Assembly: GCA_003220315.1 (NCBI GenBank) | Contig: QHSA01000158.1 | Span: 1 to 47,133, forward strand | Direction of reading: 5' to 3' | Origin: Candidatus Rokuibacteriota bacterium | Lineage (GTDB): Bacteria > Methylomirabilota > Methylomirabilia > Rokubacteriales > CSP1-6 | DNA: 47,133 nucleotides | Part shown: piece by piece, positions 1-10,976 of the stretch | Numbering within the stretch: the first letter of the stretch is position 1 | Layout of the letters: each line of letters begins with the position of its first letter | Translations under genes and position numbers: made by a program | The notes under the pieces: model-generated | What the model was told of the DNA's origin: nothing | The model's input: only the letters and a program-made list of their open reading frames with translations | Databases searched by the model: none

Positions 1-76
1 CCATCCAGACGACGAGGAGCGTCACGAGCACCGGGGCGACGCGCGCGAGGCCCGGGGGCCGCACCGCCACGTTCAC
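1..76 (-). CDS. N-terminal fragment of an unknown, probably membrane-anchored or exported protein (runs off the window)
   Basis: Reading leftwards from a GTG at 76, 25 codons are visible. They begin MNVAVRPPGLARV and continue into a hydrophobic stretch (APVLVTLLVVWM) that looks like a signal peptide or first membrane helix. The GTG lies in the tail of the 44-bp tandem repeat at 71-158 and overlaps the TGA that closes the repeat's own short frame (GTGA). A second in-frame GTG at 70 is equally possible. The gene would follow pyruvate kinase in the same direction. The product cannot be named from so little sequence. Confidence 0.4.
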   Translation of the reverse strand, partial: MNVAVRPPGLARVAPVLVTLLVVWM

Positions 77-158
77 AGGCTCGCCTCGCCTTCGGCTCCG
101 GCTCGCACGACCACGTTCACAGGCTCGCCTCGCCTTCGGCTCCGGCTCGCACGGCCAC
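71..158 (-). repeat. Tandem 44-bp repeat, short form of a dispersed junction repeat
   Basis: Two adjacent 44-bp copies (71-114 and 115-158) differ at one base. On the minus strand each unit runs from GTGGTCGTGCGAGCC to GAGGCGAGCCTGTGAAC. The array starts two bases after the pyruvate kinase stop and its last bases form the GTG start of the next gene. Read from GTGAAC, each unit encodes MNVVVRAGAEGEASL and a stop, and that TGA overlaps the next GTG. Related elements lie at about 4450-4563, 9271-9314 and 17211-17270. Confidence 0.9.
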
Positions 159-160
159 AC

Positions 161-1594
161 TCAGCGACGCTCGCCCACGCGGTGGAGCTTCAAGAGGTTC
201 GTCGTCCCCGAAACCCACATGGGCGAGCCGGAGATGATGACGAGGACGTCGCCGGGCCCGACCGCCCCGTCGCCCAGGAGCGTCGCCTCGACCTCCTCGA
301 TCATCTCGTCGGTCGTCTGGACCTTACGGATGAGCCGCGAGGACACGCCCCACGACAGGGCGAGCCGTCGCCGGACCTCGACGAACGGCGTCAGCGCGAT
401 GATCGGCACGTCCGGACGTGCCTGGGAGATGAGGCGCGCCGAGGCGCCCGACTCCGTGAACGCGACGATCGCGCGCGCCCCGAGCGCGTGCCCGGCCGCG
501 GAGGCCGCGGTGGAGATCGCCTCGGAGAACCCGACGCCGACCCGCTCGGGGCGCCGGCGGCGCGTCTCGTCCACGAGGACGGCCCGCTCGGCCCGCTCGG
601 CGATACGGGCCATCACCTCGACCGCCTCCGCCGGGTACCGGCCCGTCGCCGTCTCCGCGGAGAGCATGATCGCGTCGGCGCCGTCGAAGATGGCGGTCGA
701 GACGTCCGAGACCTCCGCGCGCGTCGGCCGGAGGTGGGTGACCATCGACTCGAGCATCTGCGTCGCCACGATGACCGGCACGCCCGCCTCGCGCGCCTGC
801 CGAATGATCTCCTTCTGCAGATGGGGCACGTCCTCGAGCGGCACGTCGACCCCGAGGTCGCCGCGCGCCACCATGACCGCCTCGACCGAGGGCAGGATGC
901 CCGGGAGGTTCACGATGCCCTCGTGGCGCTCGAGCTTGGCGACGATCGGCACGTCGGCGCCGAGCTGGCGCAGGAAGTCCAGCACCTCCGCGATGTCGGC
1001 CACCGACTGCACGAACGAGACGGCGACGAAGTCGACGCCGTGCTCGAGGCCGAAGCGGAGGTCCTCGCGGTCCTTGTCGGTGAGGCACGAGACCGGGAGC
1101 GGCACGCGCGGGAGCGAGATCCCCTTGTGGTCGCTGATGCGCCCGCCCACGACGACCCGACAGCGCACCTCCTCTGGCGAGGCCTCTTCCACCAGGAGCT
1201 GGATCATTCCGTCGTCCATCCAGATCGCGTCGCCCGGGTGCACGTTCGCGAGGTACTCGGGGTGATTCAGCGACGCGCGCTCCGCCGTGCCCACCACGGG
1301 CTTCGCGCAGAGCGTGAACGGCTGGCCGGGCTCGAGGTCGACCCGCGCGCCGCCCGCCGGCCCGAAGGTGCCGAGTCGGATCTTGGGCCCTTGCAAATCC
1401 TGGAGGATCGCGATCGGCCGGCCCCAGCGGACCTCGCCCTCGCGGACCAGCCGGATGACCTCGGCGTGCTCGGCGTGGGTGCCGTGAGAGAAGTTCACGC
1501 GAGCGACGTCCATGCCGGCGGCGACGAGTCGGTCGAGCTCGGCGCGGCTCTGGCTGGCGGGGCCGAGGGTGCAGACGATCTTGGTCCGCCGCAC
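161..1594 (-). CDS. pyk: Pyruvate kinase
   Basis: Catalyses phosphoenolpyruvate plus ADP to pyruvate plus ATP, the last step of glycolysis, in the cytoplasm. The 477-residue protein has the usual bacterial length and begins with the family start MRRTKIVCTLGPAS. The active-site block near residue 220 reads IVAKLERHEG. It keeps the catalytic lysine and metal-binding glutamate but has Arg where Asn is usual. MVARGDLGVD and ATQMLESM follow, and the C-terminal regulatory domain is present. The start is a GTG, supported by homology at the first residues and by its position five bases after the uvrA stop, which suggests co-transcription with uvrA. It is followed at once by the tandem repeat at 71-158. 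Confidence 0.97.
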   Translation of the reverse strand: MRRTKIVCTLGPASQSRAELDRLVAAGMDVARVNFSHGTHAEHAEVIRLVREGEVRWGRPIAILQDLQGPKIRLGTFGPAGGARVDLEPGQPFTLCAKPVVGTAERASLNHPEYLANVHPGDAIWMDDGMIQLLVEEASPEEVRCRVVVGGRISDHKGISLPRVPLPVSCLTDKDREDLRFGLEHGVDFVAVSFVQSVADIAEVLDFLRQLGADVPIVAKLERHEGIVNLPGILPSVEAVMVARGDLGVDVPLEDVPHLQKEIIRQAREAGVPVIVATQMLESMVTHLRPTRAEVSDVSTAIFDGADAIMLSAETATGRYPAEAVEVMARIAERAERAVLVDETRRRRPERVGVGFSEAISTAASAAGHALGARAIVAFTESGASARLISQARPDVPIIALTPFVEVRRRLALSWGVSSRLIRKVQTTDEMIEEVEATLLGDGAVGPGDVLVIISGSPMWVSGTTNLLKLHRVGERR

Positions 1595-1599
1595 GCCGG

Positions 1600-4404
<2,805 letters not shown>

Positions 4405-4415
4405 GTCGCAGACCT

Positions 4416-4444
4416 ATTGTGTCAGCCTCGCGGGGCGCCGGCAA
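4416..4444 (-). promoter_or_regulatory. Candidate sigma-70-type promoter for uvrA
   Basis: On the minus strand TTGCCG (4444-4439) is followed after 17 bases by CACAAT (4421-4416). Each hexamer matches the consensus at four of six positions. The predicted transcript would begin a few bases upstream of the ATG at 4404. The -35 region lies in a decayed copy of the junction repeat. This is a pattern match only. Confidence 0.4.
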
Positions 4445-4449
4445 CCCGG

Positions 4450-4563
4450 CTGCGGCTCGCACTGCGGCCCCGCGTCGGCCTGCGGCTCGCACGACCAGAT
4501 TCATAGGCTCGCCTCGGACGGCGGGGCCCCAGCCCCGCGTCGGCCTGCGGCTCGCACGGCCAT
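4450..4563 (-). repeat. Dispersed junction repeat, long form plus truncated copies
   Basis: A complete long copy covers 4500-4563. Its 13-bp head GTGCGAGCCGCAG (minus strand) is at 4557-4545 and its tail CGAGGCGAGCCTATGAA ends at 4500. Between them is a hairpin GCGGGG-CTGGGG-CCCCGC. Two further heads at 4492-4480 and 4462-4450 lack a normal tail. The spacing of the first two heads is 65 bp. The long copy supplies the last 20 codons and the stop of the upstream membrane-protein gene, and that stop overlaps an ATG (ATGA). The remainder forms the leader of uvrA. Confidence 0.85.
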
Positions 4564-6189
4564 CCAGGCCAGCGGCGCCGCGAGGAGGGCGGGGTACGCG
4601 GCCACGGCGCCGGCCCAGGCCGGCAGCTGGCCGCCGACGGCGGCGACGCCGACGAACGCCGCGCCGCCGGTGAGCGAGCCCGCGAGGCCGGCGCGGGAGT
4701 CCCCACCGGCGAGCCGCGGAGCGGCGACCGTCGCGGCGGCGAGGCCACAGCCAGCGAGCCAGGTGCGCCACGGGTCCATGGGCCAGAGCCCGGCGACGGC
4801 GGCGGCCATTACCAGGCCGCCCCACACGACGTCGGCGTTCGCCGGCCCGGCCTGCCTCGCGATGACCTCCCGCAACGCCAGCGCCGTGGCCACGAAGAGC
4901 GCGAGCAGGGCGAGGATGCTCGTCGCGACGAGCGCACGACCGACCGGCGCCGGCAGGACGAGCGCGGGCAGCTCCACGAGCCCGGTGACGGGCGACGCGC
5001 CGAGCTCGAGCTCGGGCGCGGCGTACACGCCGTACGCGCCCCACGAGACCGCGGCGAGCGTCAGCGCCGGGAGGAGCAGGGGCCCGGCAACGGCGCGGCG
5101 CCATGGGAGCGCGCGCGGACGCGGGAGCAGGGCGAGGGCGCCGCCGACGAGCGTCAGCACCGCGCCGAGCGCGTGCGCCGCCATTCCGAGGGAGCGCCGC
5201 TCGGGTGGATCGGCCCAGGCGACGCCCGACGCGGCGCTGCCTGGCACGCGCTTGCTGCCCTCGAAGCGGACCCGCGTCCCCGCCTCGAGGATGAGCCGGT
5301 CGCCCGGACGCAGGGTGAGCGCCTCGCCCGCCGCGAGGCGCCACTCACGCGTGACGGACCGAGGCGCGTCCCCCTCGACGACCTCTTCGACGACCCGGTA
5401 GACACCGGGATTGAGCGCGGTGACGCGGTGGGGCTCGGTGAAGACGAGGGTCGTCGACCGCTCCAGGCGCCGTCCGTCGGTCACCCAGGCGCTCCGCTCA
5501 CCGAAGGTGAGCGCGGGTCGCGAGGCGGTGCGGCTCCACGCGGTCCACGGTGGGACGGCGACCGCCACCGCGCCGATCACGACGAGGGGAAGCACGACGC
5601 CCGCAGCGCCGGCGAGGACGGCCGCATCGCCGACCGGTCGGCGCGCGGCGCGCCACGCGACGCCGAGGAACGCGGTCGCGGCCGAGAGCGTGAGCGCCGC
5701 GTGGCGCGGGACGCCCGCGAGCCGGGCGACGTCGGCGACCGCGCCGAGGTTTGCGCACAGCACGAGCCCGACGGCGGCCGCGGCGGCGAGCCCGGCGACC
5801 CGGTTAGGCGACGGCGCGGGGTCGGCTGAGGGGGTGAGCAGCGCGAGGAGCGGCGCGACGGTCACCGAGAGGACCAGGACGGGCGCCTCCGGCGAACCGG
5901 CGAACACGCGCGCGGCGACGGCGGTGAGCACGACGGGCGACGCCCAGGTCGCGACGGCGCGGAGGGTGGCGGTTCTTGTATTGGAGCGCGAGGTCGGAAC
6001 CCTGAGAAAGGCGCACGTGGTGAGGGTGGCCACGAGAGGCGCGGCGCAGGCGACGAACCACCAGAGCACGCCGACGCCCGCCAGCCGGACGGCACCGGGA
6101 TCTCCGGGAAGCGACGGCACGACGACCACCGCGGCGAGGAGCACGAGCAGGACGACGACCCCTACTCGACCGGCGGCGGTCTCGGACAT
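4501..6189 (-). CDS. Unrecognised multi-pass membrane protein
   Basis: I do not recognise the family. The 562 residues are very rich in Ala, Val and Leu and form about a dozen hydrophobic stretches. They are interrupted by one hydrophilic region (about 220-325) with beta-like and charged segments (for example [15 protein letters not shown] and [16 protein letters not shown]) that would face one side of the membrane. The start is the ATG at 6189, with a perfect TATAAT six bases upstream, so the message may be leaderless. The last 20 residues ([20 protein letters not shown]) are encoded by the dispersed repeat at 4500-4563, so the ancestral protein probably ended near LAAPLAW. uvrA follows about 100 bases downstream in the same direction. 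Confidence 0.75.
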   Translation of the reverse strand: MSETAAGRVGVVVLLVLLAAVVVVPSLPGDPGAVRLAGVGVLWWFVACAAPLVATLTTCAFLRVPTSRSNTRTATLRAVATWASPVVLTAVAARVFAGSPEAPVLVLSVTVAPLLALLTPSADPAPSPNRVAGLAAAAAVGLVLCANLGAVADVARLAGVPRHAALTLSAATAFLGVAWRAARRPVGDAAVLAGAAGVVLPLVVIGAVAVAVPPWTAWSRTASRPALTFGERSAWVTDGRRLERSTTLVFTEPHRVTALNPGVYRVVEEVVEGDAPRSVTREWRLAAGEALTLRPGDRLILEAGTRVRFEGSKRVPGSAASGVAWADPPERRSLGMAAHALGAVLTLVGGALALLPRPRALPWRRAVAGPLLLPALTLAAVSWGAYGVYAAPELELGASPVTGLVELPALVLPAPVGRALVATSILALLALFVATALALREVIARQAGPANADVVWGGLVMAAAVAGLWPMDPWRTWLAGCGLAAATVAAPRLAGGDSRAGLAGSLTGGAAFVGVAAVGGQLPAWAGAVAAYPALLAAPLAWMAVRAAGRRGAGAPPSEASL

Positions 6190-6195
6190 CGTGCG

Positions 6196-6225
6196 ATTAT
6201 AGCCGGTCGCGCGGCGCCCTCGGAA
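6196..6225 (-). promoter_or_regulatory. Candidate promoter with perfect TATAAT, possibly giving a leaderless mRNA
   Basis: On the minus strand TATAAT occupies 6201-6196, six bases before the ATG at 6189. A start point seven bases downstream of the hexamer would coincide with the start codon. A weak -35 (TTCCGA, 6225-6220) lies 18 bases upstream. An exact TATAAT is rare by chance in DNA this GC-rich. Confidence 0.5.
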
Positions 6226-6247
6226 TCGGTATCCTGAGCACGGGTCC

Positions 6248-6377
6248 TTGTAGCGGGGACCGCGAGCACGCGTTGGACCGTGGGTGGCCTGAGAACGGCG
6301 CGCGTGGCTCCGTTGTAGCGGGGACCGCGAGCACGCGTTGGACCGTGGGTGGCCTGAGAACGGCGCGCGTGGCTCCG
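6248..6377. repeat. Two perfect tandem copies of a 65-bp unit in a divergent intergenic region
   Basis: Copy 1 is 6248-6312 and copy 2 is 6313-6377; I found no mismatch. The unit begins TTGTAGCGGGGACCGCGAGC and ends CGCGTGGCTCCG. It fills most of the 219-bp gap between the membrane-protein gene (minus) and the PIG-L gene (plus), so it sits where both promoters should be. No convincing -10/-35 pair was seen inside the unit. Perfect identity implies a recent duplication or continuing homogenisation. Confidence 0.95.
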
Positions 6378-6408
6378 ATCCGCCCGTTCAAAACGAGAGG
6401 AGACTGGA

Positions 6409-7104
6409 TTGAGCGACAAGATCGAGCGTGTCATGGTCGTGACGGCGCACCCCGACGACTCGGAGTTCGGCGCTGGCGGCACCGTCGCGAAGATGGTCAA
6501 GGAGGGTCGCGAGGTCACCTACGTGATCGTCACCAACGGGAACAAGGGCTCGAGCGATCGCTCGATGACCCCCGAGCGGCTCGCCCGGATCCGCGAGGAG
6601 GAGCAACGAAACGCGGCGCGCACGCTCGGCGTCGAGCGGGTGGAGTTCCTCGGCTACGCGGACGGCGAGGTCGAGGACACGCGCGACCTGCGGCGCGACG
6701 TCTCGCGGATGATCCGCAAGTGGCGCCCCGATCTCGTCATCTGCCAGAACCCACACCGCACGTACCTCCTCGGAGCCTCCCACCGCGACCACCGGATCGC
6801 CGGGGGGGTCACGCTCGACTGTGTCTATCCTCTCGCCCGCGACCACATGGCATTCCCGGAGCTCATGCCCACCTTCGAGCCGCACAGGGTTCGGGAAGTG
6901 TACGTGACGCAGTGGCAGGATCCCCAACTCGTCGTCGACGTGTCCGACACGATGGACCTCAAGCTCCGGGCGCTCGCCTGCCACGCGAGCCAGTTCAAGG
7001 ACTTCGCCGCCGTGGAGGCGCGGGTGCGTGACCGCGCCCGACAGTTGGGCCAGGCCAAGGGCTACGCCTACGCGGAGGCGTTCGACCGCATCGTCATTCC
7101 GTGA
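6409..7104 (+). CDS. PIG-L/LmbE family deacetylase
   Basis: Zinc-dependent N-deacetylase family that includes the GlcNAc-PI, mycothiol and bacillithiol pathway deacetylases; the substrate here is unknown. The 231 residues carry the metal-binding AHPDD at 13-17 and the second metal motif SHRDHR near 124. The start is a TTG, chosen because a good ribosome-binding site (GAGAGGAGA, 6395-6403) precedes it and homology begins at once. The TGA stop overlaps the GTG of the next gene (GTGA), indicating translational coupling. Upstream is the 65-bp tandem repeat. Without a thiol-biosynthesis partner nearby I would not assign a pathway. Confidence 0.9.
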   Translation: MSDKIERVMVVTAHPDDSEFGAGGTVAKMVKEGREVTYVIVTNGNKGSSDRSMTPERLARIREEEQRNAARTLGVERVEFLGYADGEVEDTRDLRRDVSRMIRKWRPDLVICQNPHRTYLLGASHRDHRIAGGVTLDCVYPLARDHMAFPELMPTFEPHRVREVYVTQWQDPQLVVDVSDTMDLKLRALACHASQFKDFAAVEARVRDRARQLGQAKGYAYAEAFDRIVIP

Positions 7105-7571
7105 CGGCGAGCCTCGAGCGCGTTCAGGAAAGGCTGGCGGCGCTCGGCGGTGGCCACCGCGTCGTCGAGCTCGCCGCCTCCGCGCGGACGGCGGTCGACG
7201 CGGCCCGTGCGCTCGGCTGCCGCGTGGACCAGATCGTGAAGTCGCTGGTGTTCCGGGGCCGGCGCACCGACCGGGCGATCCTCGTGACGGCGAGCGGAGC
7301 GAACCGCGTGAACGAGGAGCGCGTCGCGGAGCTCGTCGACGAGCCGGTCGAGAAGGCGGACGCCGCCTTCGTCCGCGCCCGCACGGGATTCGCGATCGGC
7401 GGCGTCGCACCCGTCGGCTCCACCGGGCCGCTCACGACCGTGATCGACGAGGACCTCCTCCAGTGGCACGAGATCTGGGCCGCGGCGGGCCACCCCAAGA
7501 CCGTGTTCAGGCTGTCCCCCGCGGACCTCGTGCAGATGACGGGCGGCCGCGTGGCGCGCGTCCGAGCATAG
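7101..7571 (+). CDS. YbaK/ProX-type aminoacyl-tRNA deacylase domain protein
   Basis: Members hydrolyse mischarged tRNAs such as Cys-tRNA(Pro), so a proofreading role is likely. The protein is a stand-alone 156-residue domain. It keeps the conserved lysine in DQIVKSLVF (about residue 47) and the GGVAPVG loop, then a C-terminal PKTVFRLSPADLVQMTGG typical of the group. The GTG start at 7101 shares four bases with the PIG-L stop. Exact tRNA specificity is not readable from sequence. Confidence 0.88.
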   Translation: MTASLERVQERLAALGGGHRVVELAASARTAVDAARALGCRVDQIVKSLVFRGRRTDRAILVTASGANRVNEERVAELVDEPVEKADAAFVRARTGFAIGGVAPVGSTGPLTTVIDEDLLQWHEIWAAAGHPKTVFRLSPADLVQMTGGRVARVRA

Positions 7572-7593
7572 CGGTCGCCGCCGGGTGTCGGAG

Positions 7594-7599
7594 TAAAAT
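7594..7599 (+). promoter_or_regulatory. Candidate -10 box just upstream of the M28 peptidase start
   Basis: TAAAAT lies in the 38-bp gap after the YbaK gene, 11 bases before the ATG at 7610 and 8 before an alternative GTG at 7607. Transcription from it would give an almost leaderless message. No matching -35 was seen, so this is weak. Confidence 0.25.
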
Positions 7600-7609
7600 A
7601 CCCGTCGTG

Positions 7610-9256
7610 ATGCGCCGCCGGCTGGTCCCGCCTCTCGGCGTCGTCCTTGTTCTCCTCGTTCCTCTCGCGTCGGCGCGGGGGGTGCTCGCCCCCCCGACCG
7701 TCCAGAGTCTCGCCGAAGACGTCGCGGCGCTCGCCGCGCCCGACATGGAGGGCCGCCGCTCCGGCACACCCGGCGGGGACCGGGCGGCGCGGCGGATCGC
7801 AGAGTGGCTCGCGGCCGCGGGCCTCCGGCCAGGGGGTGCGCACGGCACGTACTTCCAGCCCTTCGTCATCGAGCGCGCCGCGCGCCTCGGGACGGCAACC
7901 GCTCTCGAGATCCTGAGCCCGGCGCCCCGGCGACTCGAGGTGGGCCGAGATTTCGCGCCCCACGGCGGCTCCCCGAGCGGTGAAGTCGCCGGCGAGGTGG
8001 TCTTCGCCGGCCACGGCGGCACCGGAACGTACGGGAGCCGCGACGACTGGGCGGGCGTGGACGTCCACGGCAAGATCGTCCTGGTCCTCGACGGGCCCTC
8101 GGACGGCGGGCGCGTGACGCGGCTCGAGAAGCTCATCGCGGCGAAGTGGCGCGGCGCGGCGGCGCTCCTACTCGTCGGCGACACGCTGCCATCGCTCGAC
8201 GCGACCGCCGCCGGGGTCGGACTCGTCTCGGCCACGATCAGCCGCGAGACCGCGGCCACGTTCGCTCCTGGCATGCGTGCGCGTCTGCGGGTCGACCTCG
8301 GCTACGAGGAGCGGCGCGGCGTGAATGTCGTCGGGATCCTCCCGGGGACCGACCCGGCGCTCGCGGCCGAGGCGGTCGTGGTGGGCGCCCACTACGACCA
8401 TCTGGGGTCCGAGGACGGCGTCGTGCACCCCGGCGCCGACGACAACGCGTCCGGCACCGCAGTCGTGGTGGGGCTCGCCCGCGCCTTCGCGTCCGCCGGC
8501 GGCGCGCCCCGTACGCTCGTCTTCGCGCTCTTCGGCGGCGAAGAGCTCGGCCTCCTCGGCTCCGGCCACTACGTACGCCAGCCCGCCGTCGCCCTCGCCC
8601 AGTCGGTCGCGATGCTCAACTTCGACATGGTCGGTCGCCTCCGCGACGACCGGCTGATCGTCCAGGGCGCCGACAGTGGCGGCGGCCTCGTCGAGGTGCT
8701 CGAGGCGGCGGCGCGCGGCGGCGTCACCCTCGACGTACGCGGATCGCCCTACGGGCCCTCCGATCACACGCGGTTCTACGAGGCGGGGGTGCCCGCCGTG
8801 CTCTTCACGACGGGTGGTCACCACGACTACCACCGGCCGACCGACACGGCGGACCGGATCGACGCGCCCGGCATGGCGCGCGTCGCCGCCATCGCGCTCC
8901 GCACGCTCGAGCGCCTCGCCGGCGGCGCGCGTCCCGCGTACGTGAGGGCCGCGCCGGCGCGGCGCCCCAGCGCTCCCGACGGCGTTGCGGGCGGCGCGTT
9001 CCTGGGTGTGGTCGTCGATCCGCGGAGGGCTGGCGACGGCCTCGCCCTGTCGGCGACGCTGCCGGGGAGCGCGGCCGCGCGCGTGGGGCTCCGCTCGGGC
9101 GATGTGCTCCTCCGTGTCGACGGGGTGGCCGTCGAGAGCCTTGAGGCCCTGCGCCGCGAGGTGCTGACGAAGAAGCCCGGCGAGCGCGTCGCGATCCTGT
9201 ACCTGCGCGACGAGGAGACGCACGAAGTCACCGCGACCCTCGGCGTGCGCCCATAG
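7610..9256 (+). CDS. Secreted M28-family zinc aminopeptidase with PA and PDZ domains
   Basis: Predicted exported peptidase of 548 residues. A signal peptide (MRRRLVPPLGVVLVLLVPLA) is followed by a PA-like insert (about 90-200). The M28 domain carries the two-zinc ligands: GAHYDHLG (about 258), GADDNASG (about 274), catalytic GGEELG (about 309), NFDMVG (about 337) and HHDYHRPTDT (about 404). The C-terminal 90 residues form a PDZ domain (GAFLGVVVD through LRSGDVLLRVDG), which may dock substrates or partners. I chose ATG 7610 because the signal peptide starts there. The frame is open far upstream, but that part is shadow of the preceding genes. The short-form repeat 9271-9314 follows. Confidence 0.93.
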   Translation: MRRRLVPPLGVVLVLLVPLASARGVLAPPTVQSLAEDVAALAAPDMEGRRSGTPGGDRAARRIAEWLAAAGLRPGGAHGTYFQPFVIERAARLGTATALEILSPAPRRLEVGRDFAPHGGSPSGEVAGEVVFAGHGGTGTYGSRDDWAGVDVHGKIVLVLDGPSDGGRVTRLEKLIAAKWRGAAALLLVGDTLPSLDATAAGVGLVSATISRETAATFAPGMRARLRVDLGYEERRGVNVVGILPGTDPALAAEAVVVGAHYDHLGSEDGVVHPGADDNASGTAVVVGLARAFASAGGAPRTLVFALFGGEELGLLGSGHYVRQPAVALAQSVAMLNFDMVGRLRDDRLIVQGADSGGGLVEVLEAAARGGVTLDVRGSPYGPSDHTRFYEAGVPAVLFTTGGHHDYHRPTDTADRIDAPGMARVAAIALRTLERLAGGARPAYVRAAPARRPSAPDGVAGGAFLGVVVDPRRAGDGLALSATLPGSAAARVGLRSGDVLLRVDGVAVESLEALRREVLTKKPGERVAILYLRDEETHEVTATLGVRP

Positions 9257-9270
9257 CGCGCTCGGCGCGC

Positions 9271-9314
9271 GTGGTCGTGCGAGCCGCAGCCGCAGGCGAG
9301 GCGAGCCCGTGAAT
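9271..9314 (+). repeat. Dispersed junction repeat, single short copy
   Basis: 44 bp on the plus strand that match the unit at 71-158 except at a few bases: GTGGTCGTGCGAGCCGCAGC through GAGGCGAGCCCGTGAAT. It fills the gap between the M28 stop and the AMP-ligase ribosome-binding site. As elsewhere, a TGA overlaps a GTG (CCGTGAAT). That GTG is in frame with the AMP ligase six codons before the better ATG. Confidence 0.9.
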
Positions 9315-9326
9315 AAGGAGCCAGGG

Positions 9327-10964
9327 ATGGCCGATCAGGAGGTGCACGCGGCGCCGACGCTCACCGAGATGATGCGACGGCGCGCCGCGCTCACGCCCGA
9401 CGCGCCGTACTTCTACCTCTACGGGGACACGATCACGTACGGGCGGCTCTGGGACGTGAGCGGGCGCTACGCCGCCGGCCTCGCCCGCGGCGGCCTCCGC
9501 GCGGGGGACAAGCTCTGCCTCATCTACCCGACGTGCGCCGAGTTCTTCTTCACCTTCTTCGGCGCGCTGCGGATCGGCGTGGTGCCCGTGCCGCTCTACC
9601 CGACGCTCGGCGTCGAGGCGACCGCGCGGATCCTCAACGACTCCGAGACCGGCGCGGTGGCGACGATCGGCTGGTTCCGCAAGGGCGTGGACGAGTCTGC
9701 TGCGCAGGCGCCCGGCGTGCGCGCGGTCCTGGAGCCGTCCGACCTCGACGCCGACGCGGCCGCGCCCGCGTACGCCGAGCCCGACGCGGAGGACCTCGCG
9801 TTCCTCCAGTACACGTCGGGGAGCACGGGGCACCCGCACGGGGTCATGCTCACCCACCGGAACGTCGTCTCGACCATCAAGTTCATGGCCGAGGCCGCCG
9901 GGCTCACCGCCGAGGACCGCGTCGTCTCGTGGCTACCGCTCTACCACGACATGGGGCTCATCGGCTGCGCCTTCACGCCGCCGCTCACGCGCACGCCGCT
10001 CTGGCTCTTGCCCCCGGACCTCCGCAACCCGCGCCAGTGGCTCGAGCTCTGCACCGAGGTGCGCGCCACGTTCACGGTCTCGCCCGATTTCGGCTATCGG
10101 AACTGCCTGCGTCACGTCCGGGACACCGCCGGGCTCGATCTGACGAGCCTCAAGGCCGCGCTCTCCGGCGCCGAGACGGTGCGGCGGTCCACCATCGAGG
10201 CCTTCGAGTCGCGCTTCGGCCTCGAGCGCGTCATCTCCCCCTGCTACGGTCTCGCGGAGGCGACGCTCGCCGTGGCGATCTGGCCGCGCGCCGTGCCGCT
10301 CAGGTTCGATCCGAGCGGGAGGTTCCTCTCGGTCGGCCAGCCCTGCCCCGGCGTCGCGGTGCGGGTCCTCGCCCCCGACGGCGTCGGCGAAGTCCCGCTG
10401 GCGCCCGCCGAGGAGGGCGAGATCTACGTGCAGAGCCCCGGTGTCATGCGCGGCTACTACAACAACGCGGAGGACACGCGAAAGGTGCTCTCGCCGGACG
10501 GCTGGCTCCGGACGGGCGACCTCGGCTTCCTGGACAAGGACGGATTCCTCTACGTGACTGGCCGGCTGAAAGATCTGATCATCCTGGCCGGCGAGAACGT
10601 GCCCCCGGCCGACGTCGAGGAGGTCGTGGACCTCGTCGACGGCGTCCGCTACTCGGCGGCCGTGGGGATCGAGAGCGAGCGGGCCGGGACGCAGCGCCTC
10701 CACGTCGTCGCCGAGGTGCGGAGCGAGAGCGCGTCCCCCGACGAGTACCACGGCCTCGTGCGCGAGATCGTGAGCCGCGTCCACAAGCAGCGCGGCCACC
10801 GGCCCGCGCGCGTCCTGCTCGTGCGTGCGGGCACCGTGCCCAAGACCTCCAGCGGCAAGATCCAGCGGTCGCGACTCGCGCAGATGATCCGGGACGGCGA
10901 GCTCCACGACCGGATCGTGTACGGCACCCCTGAACGCACCGTTCTGAGCCCGCCCCCGAGTTAG
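9327..10964 (+). CDS. Fatty acyl-AMP ligase-like (FAAL-type) adenylate-forming enzyme
   Basis: ANL-superfamily enzyme of 545 residues that would activate a fatty or other carboxylic acid as its acyl-adenylate. The FAAL-like signatures LPLYHDMGLIG (about 203) and GLAEATLA (about 308) are present, and the catalytic lysine motif VPKTSSGKIQR is near 505. The P-loop reads YTSGSTGHPHGVM, with His replacing the usual Lys. The ATG at 9327 has AAGGAG at 9315-9320. An in-frame GTG at 9309 lies in the repeat tail and has no ribosome-binding site. No acyl carrier protein or polyketide synthase is adjacent, so the acceptor is unknown. An acyl-CoA ligase is the alternative. Confidence 0.85.
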   Translation: MADQEVHAAPTLTEMMRRRAALTPDAPYFYLYGDTITYGRLWDVSGRYAAGLARGGLRAGDKLCLIYPTCAEFFFTFFGALRIGVVPVPLYPTLGVEATARILNDSETGAVATIGWFRKGVDESAAQAPGVRAVLEPSDLDADAAAPAYAEPDAEDLAFLQYTSGSTGHPHGVMLTHRNVVSTIKFMAEAAGLTAEDRVVSWLPLYHDMGLIGCAFTPPLTRTPLWLLPPDLRNPRQWLELCTEVRATFTVSPDFGYRNCLRHVRDTAGLDLTSLKAALSGAETVRRSTIEAFESRFGLERVISPCYGLAEATLAVAIWPRAVPLRFDPSGRFLSVGQPCPGVAVRVLAPDGVGEVPLAPAEEGEIYVQSPGVMRGYYNNAEDTRKVLSPDGWLRTGDLGFLDKDGFLYVTGRLKDLIILAGENVPPADVEEVVDLVDGVRYSAAVGIESERAGTQRLHVVAEVRSESASPDEYHGLVREIVSRVHKQRGHRPARVLLVRAGTVPKTSSGKIQRSRLAQMIRDGELHDRIVYGTPERTVLSPPPS

Positions 10965-10976
10965 GGCGGCCGCGCC

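Noticed and set aside
71-158. CRISPR array
   Set aside because: Only two units, adjacent with no spacer, and the family is found singly at gene junctions.
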